Positions 32,701-37,903 of a stretch of 37,903 bases of DNA are shown here, one piece after another. The stretch comes from Entophlyctis helioformis (taxonomy: Eukaryota > Chytridiomycota > Chytridiomycetes > Chytridiales > Chytriomycetaceae). The stretch is taken from NCBI GenBank assembly GCA_025526915.1, contig JAHLKH010000220.1, positions 1-37,903 of the forward strand, written 5' to 3'. Below the pieces are notes generated by a model, which saw nothing but the letters and a program-made list of their open reading frames with translations, was not told the DNA's origin and made no database searches. Each line of letters starts with the position of its first letter. Position 1 is the stretch's first letter. The translations under genes were made by a program, and so were the position numbers.

Positions 32701-33385
32701 GGCCCAGCAACGCCTCGTCTCGCGGACACCAGGAAAAGGTAACGACACGGGTACCCAAACTATCGAGTCGCGCCAGCAGCTTTGGCGGGCAGGGATCGTC
32801 GTCGTCGACTGGCCAATCGCAGACTGCGGCACCTGTTCGCGATAGTATGGAGTCGGTGTGGCTGAATGCACGGGTAGCCTCGGTGACGCTGGCCGAGTGC
32901 GTTGCGTTCAAGGCGCATGTCCGCACAGGCCGGTTTCTAGCGTTCCTGTCCATGTGGCGCAGACGGCGGCTCATGTACGTGCCGCATCTGCAGCTCATGG
33001 TCCTCCGCGACACGGAGACTGGCGTCGATGCACTGGATGTAAGGGCCGCTGTTTCCACACCTGCCCGTGCTCTACTGCTGGATGCAACATCTCTGGTGTG
33101 CGACTGCTGACTGGCTTTGGGCAGACGACAACCACATACTGCATATGGGATGTGCGCATCGTGTCTGCGGCGACCGACAACCCAGAGCTGCCACACGTCA
33201 CTGTGCGCATCAACCACAGCGTGTATCTGGACATTCTGTTCTCTGGCCAGGAGGCGTGCCGATTCTGGATGGGCGTGTTCCATCGGATCCAGTCTGGGTC
33301 GACGGCGATGGCGTCGATGGAGGAAGGGTCGCATGACGAGACGTCCGACATGATCGCCACCAGCGGCAGCCAAAGTCAGAGGTAG
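29711..33385 (+). CDS. Seven-helix class C-type receptor with bacterial-type sugar-binding (SBP) ectodomain
   Basis: Twelve exons: 29711-29801, 29909-29996, 30178-30482, 30554-30705, 30769-31035, 31106-31289, 31350-31475, 31558-31805, 31872-32042, 32107-32335, 32413-33038 and 33125-33385. All phases agree and give about 915 residues. Residues 1-25 are a signal peptide (DLLLLLPLSLLLLFLSAAPS). Residues 30-435 follow the fold of extracellular solute-binding proteins of ABC sugar importers: DIFQIDIVWPGDMAAYLLDL, YVALPFFTDFGLLYYRRDLL, PRTWDELEIMARKI, STLGGWHLGVSHATKNPDAA. Residues 445-696 hold seven hydrophobic helices of the class C GPCR type, with the conserved Cys pair (DVKCIMQPW before TM3; YSVCRND in loop 2) and YNTILCCIVGVPILY in TM6. 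A Ser-rich tail follows, then a stretch of 120 or so residues (FLAFLSMWRRRRLMYVP to EACRFWMGVFHRI) that may be a PH-like fold. Probably a plasma-membrane sensor of a sugar or similar solute. Confidence 0.85.
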
Positions 33386-33488
33386 CAGGCGCAGTGGTAG
33401 CCAGTCGGAAGATGATCTTTGCTGAATGAATGCACCATACTAACATGCTGTTGGGTGCTGTTGGATACGAGCGCATTCATTTTGTCGG

Positions 33489-33590
33489 TAAGGCGAAGTA
33501 GTTGAGTTGAAGCAGGTAAGGCGAAGTAGTCGAGTTGAAGTTGAAGCAGTTGAGGTGCTGAGAGGGCAAGGCGAAGCAGTCGAGTTGAAG
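33489..33590. repeat. Short imperfect tandem repeat
   Basis: Three copies of AAGGCGAAG(T/C)AGT(T/C)GAGTTGAAG with spacers, between the convergent ends of the receptor and uS19m genes. No gene is seen in this 222-bp gap. Confidence 0.7.
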
Positions 33591-33607
33591 ACAGACAGCC
33601 AGCCAGC

Positions 33608-33859
33608 CTAGCGGTCCTTCTTCTTGAACGAGAACGGCTTGCGGGTTGTGGAGAACTCGCCCAGCTTCTTGCCGACCATCTGCTCAGTCACAAAGACGGG
33701 CAGGTGCGTCTTGCCGTTGTGGACCAGGAACTTGCGGCCGACGTGCGACGGCAGGATGGTGGACGAGCGCGCCGCCGTGATGATGGGCTCGGCGGCGTTG
33801 GTGGCCGTCATGCGGGGGAACGGCACAAAGAACGGGCCCTTCCACACGGCTCTCGGCAT
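33608..33859 (-). CDS. Mitochondrial small-subunit ribosomal protein uS19m
   Basis: 83 residues, one exon. Start [17 protein letters not shown], then [42 protein letters not shown] and a basic end FSFKKKDR. These are the S19 signatures (SxIxPxxVGxxxxVxNGKxxxPV and VGxKLGEFxxTR). The protein binds the 3' domain of small-subunit rRNA in the 30S head. Nuclear location and close resemblance to fungal RSM19 point to the mitochondrial ribosome. The frame continues upstream of this ATG, but that part is CA/AC repeat and not family sequence. Confidence 0.9.
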   Translation of the reverse strand: MPRAVWKGPFFVPFPRMTATNAAEPIITAARSSTILPSHVGRKFLVHNGKTHLPVFVTEQMVGKKLGEFSTTRKPFSFKKKDR

Positions 33860-34241
33860 GGCGTGCGCTGCGGTGGTTGTGTGTGTGTGTGGTTGTGTAG
33901 TTGTGGTTGTGGTTGTGGTTGTTGTAGTTGTTGTAGTTGTTGTGGTTGTACAAGCAGTCGTCGCAGTCGCCGAAAGAGATCTCGCCGTCAAGCCGTTCGT
34001 CGACGTCGTTTTTTTCCAGCTCTGCGACCGCGACGAGACCTCTTGCAGACACCTCGCAGACACCTCGCAGCTGTAAGCACGCACGCTGGCTGGCCCGTAC
34101 GCACGCCTGTAAGCAAACTGACAGACGCCCGCCGACGCCGCCATACAAACAGACAACAGACAACCGCCCAGCGACCGACAACCGACAGCCGACAACCGAC
34201 AACCACACGACGCCCTCTGACCGCCCAGCGAGCCGCCCCGC
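33860..34241. promoter_or_regulatory. Divergent promoter region, uS19m / RPA1
   Basis: 382 bp shared by two divergent ribosome-biogenesis genes. Next to uS19m is a GT/GTT run (about 33875-33950); next to RPA1 is an ACAACCGACA repeat block (about 34145-34210). No TATA box and no gene seen. Confidence 0.5.
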
Positions 34242-37200
34242 ATGAACATCTCCAACGCCGTGTCTGCGCAGGTCGGCGCCGTCCACTTCTCGTTCTACTC
34301 GGCCAGCGACGTGCGCAAGCTCTCGGTCAAGCACATCACAAACCCGCTCATCTTTGACAACCTCGACCATCCCACTGCCGGCGGTCTGTACGACTCGGCC
34401 CTCGGCCCCTACGACAAGGGCGAAGTGTGAGTCGCATTCATCGCATGCCCGCGCAGACGCCGACGTCTTTTTTGTTGTTGTCGTCGTGCTGCTGCCATGC
34501 CGTGCCGTACAGACCTGCGGCCGTGCCATACAGACATGCGGCCATGCCATGCCATACAGACCTATACACACTGGTGGACGCACAGGCTAACCCCTGCGAT
34601 CCACCCGCTGCGCCTCGGCTCGACAGATGCACCACCTGCCACCTCGGCCACTCCCTGTGCCCGGGCCATTTCGGCCACATTGAGCTGTCCGTGCCCGTCT
34701 ACAACCCCATCACCTTCCGTCTGCTGTACAAGCTGCTGCAGTCCACCTGCTACTACTGCCACCGTCTGCGCACCTCCCGCACCGTCATCCACCATTTCGG
34801 CGCAAAGCTCAGACTCGTGCAGGCCGGCCTGATCGTCGAGGCCTCGCAGCTCGACCAGATCATCTCGGTCCGTGGTGGGGCCGCCAAAAAGGACAAGGCG
34901 GCCACAAAGACCGCCAAGCCCAAGGCGTCCAAGTCGGCCTCGGCTGTCGTCGACAACGAGGCTGCCGAAGACAATGGCGGCGACGACGACAACGACAACG
35001 ACAACGACAGCGACAATGACCAGGACGACAACGACGATGCGTACATGGACGCTCTCGAGGCCGCTGCCGCCGAAGAGGCCAACGATCCCGCTCTCGCCCA
35101 TCTGCCGCCCAATGCGTCGGCCTCGGAGCGCATCATTGCACGCATCGAAGCCTTTGTCGACAAGGCCTTTGCCAACGCCAACGCGAACCCCAAGTGCGTT
35201 GCCGCAAAGACCACGCTGGTCACCGACAACCTGCGCCGTCTCGAGCGCCAGTTCCTACAGGCGATCCCGTCGCTTGCGTGCCAAAACTGTGGCGGCCAGT
35301 CGCCAAAGTTCCGCACAGAGGCCCAGACCAAGATCTTTGAGCGTCCGCTGGCTGCCAAGCAGCGCTCGCTCATGAACGCGCGCAACCTCAAGTTTGAGCC
35401 GCTGTTTGGCGAGTCGTCGTCCTCTGCTGACGCCCCAGCTGCCAGATCGGCACCGCTTGACCGCCGCGTCAACGTGTCGCTTTCTGCCGATGATGTGTAT
35501 TCCGTCGCCGGTGTCGACCCAGAGACGGCCCCCGCCGACGGCACGCCTAGAGACACGTACCTCACGCCTCTGCAGGTGCGCGCTCACTTGGAGCTGCTCT
35601 GGAAGCGCGAGCAGACCATCCTCGACGTGCTCTACGGCACTCCCCAGAAGGACGGTACGCGCGTGTCAAGCCCAGACATCTTCTTCCAGGACGTCGTGTC
35701 TGTGCCCCCGAACCGTTTTCGTCCGCTGTCCAAGATGGGCGACATGATGTACGAGCACCCGCAGAACATCCATCTGACCGAGATCATCAAGTCCAACCAC
35801 GCCATCCAGGACCTCCAGCTCCAGGAACGCGAGGCTCTGTCCCAGCTTGCTGGCGCCGATCCCAAGCTTCTGCAGCTGCGTCGCGCCGAGTACCTCAAGC
35901 GCACGGTCGAGTCGTGGATCAAGCTGCAGCAGAGCGTCAACTACCTCATCGACAGCTCCAAAGCCCCGCTCGCTGCTGGTGGCAAGCCTGCCCCGCCTGG
36001 CGTGCGCCAGATTCTCGAGAAGAAGGAGGGTCTGTTCCGCAAGCACATGATGGGCAAGCGTGTCAACTACGCTGCCCGCAGTGTCATCTCGCCCGATCCA
36101 TACATTGAGACCAACGAGATTGGCATCCCGCCCGTGTTTGCCACCAAGCTGACGTACCCCGAGCCTGTCACGCACCACAACGTCAAGGAGCTGCGCAAAA
36201 ACGTCATCAACGGCCCCACCAAGTGGCCCGGTGCCGCCTATGTGCAGAACGAGGACGGATCGCTTGTCAACCTGGCCATGTTTGACGAGGCTGGCCGCAC
36301 GGCCATTGCCAACCAGCTGCTGACTCCCAGCATGCACCACGGCGACACCAACACGGCGTACCACTTTTCACACACCAACAAGAAGGTGTACCGCCACCTG
36401 CGCAACGGCGACTTTCTCCTGCTCAACCGTCAGCCGACGCTGCACAAGCCGTCCATCATGGCGCACACGGCACGCGTCCTGCCCAACGAGAAGACGATCC
36501 GCATGCACTACGCCAACTGTAACACGTACAATGCCGATTTCGACGGTGACGAGATGAACGCGCACTTGCCGCAGAACGAGCTTGCGCGTGCCGAGGCCAT
36601 GCTGATTGCCCGCACCGACCAGCAGTACCTGGTTCCCACGGACGGCGGTGTGCTCCGCGGTCTCATCCAGGACCACGTGGACGCTGGTGTCGACATGTGC
36701 TCGCGTGACACCTTCTTCACGCGCGAGGAGTACCTGCAGCTCGTGTATGCCGGCCTTCTTCCCGAGGGCTCTGCATCGCTCGCTCTCGGCAATGGCAACA
36801 TCGAAGAGAAGATCAAGATTGGCCGCCATGGCCGTATTGTCACGCTGCCGCCTGCCATCTTCAAGCCCACGGCCAGATGGACGGGCAAGCAGATCATCTC
36901 GACCATCCTTGTCAACCTCATTCCCGAGGACCGCGACCTCCTCAACCTCAAGTCCAAGTCGCGCATCCCGGCCAAGCAGTGGGGCCCCACGGCACCCGAG
37001 GAGCAGCAGGTGCTCTTCATGGACGGATACCTGCTCACTGGTATCCTGGACAAGTCGCAGTTTGGTGCGAGTGCCCAAGGGTTTGGTGCACGCCATGTAC
37101 GAGGTGTACGGAGCACCGTATGCGGGCAAGCTGCTGTCTATTCTTGGCCGGCTGTTCACAACGTACCTCCAGTTTTGCCGGCTTCACCTGTCGCATGGAC

Positions 37201-37903
37201 GATTTGCGGCTCACCGAAGAGGGCGACCAGGTGCGTCGCGATCTCATCAAACCGCGCCAGCGGGATCCGGTCGCGAGGCTGTCGCTGAAGTCACGTCGGT
37301 CAAGCCGGTCGACGAGGCGGCCATCAAGAAGCAGCCGCTGCACGTGCAGAGCCAGGCACATCGGATGTACAAGGCCAAGGTGTCGCTTCGCGTTAGAGAG
37401 CGTGCTGCGCCAGTCGGAGAAAATGGCGGCGCTCGACTCAGCCATGAAGTCGCGCACCAACCGCGTAACTTCCGAGATCATCTCATCGTGTGTGCCCGAC
37501 AGGCTCCTCAAGCCGTTCCGGCCAACAACATGCAGGTCATGACCGTCTCGGGTGCCAAGGGCTCCGGTGTCAACGTGTCGCAGATCTCGTGTCTGCTTGG
37601 CCAGCAGGAGCTCGAAGGCAAGCGTGTGCCCACCATGATCTCTGGCAAGACGCTGCCCAGTTTCTTGCCGTTTGAGACGTCGGCGCGCGCTGGTGGATAC
37701 ATTACCGGCCGTTTCTTAACAGGCATCCGTCCGCAAGAGTACTACTTCCACTGTATGGCTGGTCGTGAGGGTCTCATTGACACGGCCGTCAAGACATCGC
37801 GTTCCGGATACCTGCAGCGCTGTCTCATTAAGCACCTGGAGGGTCTGCGCGTGCACTACGACCACACTGTCCGCGACCTCGACGGGTCGGTGCTCCAGTT
37901 CCA
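34242..37903 (+). CDS. RPA190: RNA polymerase I largest subunit (RPA1/A190), 3' end outside window, with frameshifts
   Basis: Catalytic subunit that synthesises pre-rRNA in the nucleolus. Exon 1 is 34242-34426. A 200-nt intron (34427-34626) follows, and exon 2 opens so that [23 protein letters not shown] restores the zinc-binding clamp motif. Further features: CYYCHRLR, a charged Asp/Asn linker (about 34975-35045), [22 protein letters not shown], the catalytic loop [16 protein letters not shown] (three metal-binding Asp, near 36536), and [19 protein letters not shown]. After [13 protein letters not shown] the frame breaks five times in 450 bp (about 37080, 37175, 37250, 37388 and 37518). Between breaks all pieces read good family sequence ([55 protein letters not shown]). 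From 37530 to the edge the frame is clean ([20 protein letters not shown]). Indels in short homopolymers suggest assembly error. Pol I identity rests on the N-terminus and these segments. Confidence 0.92.

Noticed and set aside
33870..34255. Upstream extension of the uS19m frame
   Set aside because: The extra residues are poly-Thr and His from a GT/GTT repeat, and family proteins start at MPRAVWK.

Overview
The window is eukaryotic nuclear DNA: GC-rich, with spliceosomal GT-AG introns (most of 60-220 nt), TATA boxes, AATAAA signals and a type II tRNA-Leu. The gene set suggests an early-diverging (zoosporic, chytrid-like) fungus. The pointers are a fungal-type VPS4, SUB2/UAP56, PUS3, alkaline ceramidase and RNA polymerase I subunit next to genes lost from most Dikarya: a flightless/gelsolin-repeat protein, a class C-type seven-helix receptor and a 'WLHENRTEGCT'-type F-box/ankyrin gene. 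The placement is inference from gene content only.

Layout. 1-2.5 kb: VPS4 (minus, cut by the window edge), divergent from a membrane-tailed thioredoxin. 2.8-4.9 kb: a CID/SR/zinc-knuckle splicing factor resembling CHERP. 5.1-13.9 kb: a very large minus-strand protein with flightless-type gelsolin repeats behind a long Ser-rich region. 14.2-16.9 kb: SUB2/UAP56, whose long second intron holds a convincing C/D box snoRNA candidate. 17.1-20.3 kb: a disturbed zone with tRNA-Leu(AAG), a broken reverse transcriptase fragment, an F-box/ankyrin gene, a second reverse transcriptase scrap and the 3' third of an ABCC transporter. 20.4-22.3 kb: two divergent membrane-protein genes. 23.2-26.9 kb: alkaline ceramidase, a VPS29 lacking its 5' part, and PUS3. 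27.2-29.5 kb: three compact TATA-driven genes for secreted, probably GPI-anchored surface proteins. 29.7-33.4 kb: a 12-exon receptor. 33.6-37.9 kb: mitochondrial ribosomal protein uS19m, divergent from the RNA polymerase I largest subunit, which runs off the window.

The most interesting gene is at 29711-33385. Twelve exons that all join in phase give a protein of about 915 residues: signal peptide, bacterial-type sugar-binding (SBP) ectodomain, seven membrane helices of the class C receptor type, and a cytosolic tail with a possible PH-like fold. It looks like a GPCR whose sensor is an ABC-importer-type solute-binding protein. The second is the snoRNA inside SUB2: the human orthologue DDX39B also hosts C/D snoRNAs in its introns.

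Several conserved genes (VPS4, ABCC, PUS3 and especially the 3' end of RPA1) carry single-base indels, mostly in short homopolymers. These look more like residual long-read assembly errors than true decay, but the sequence alone cannot settle it.
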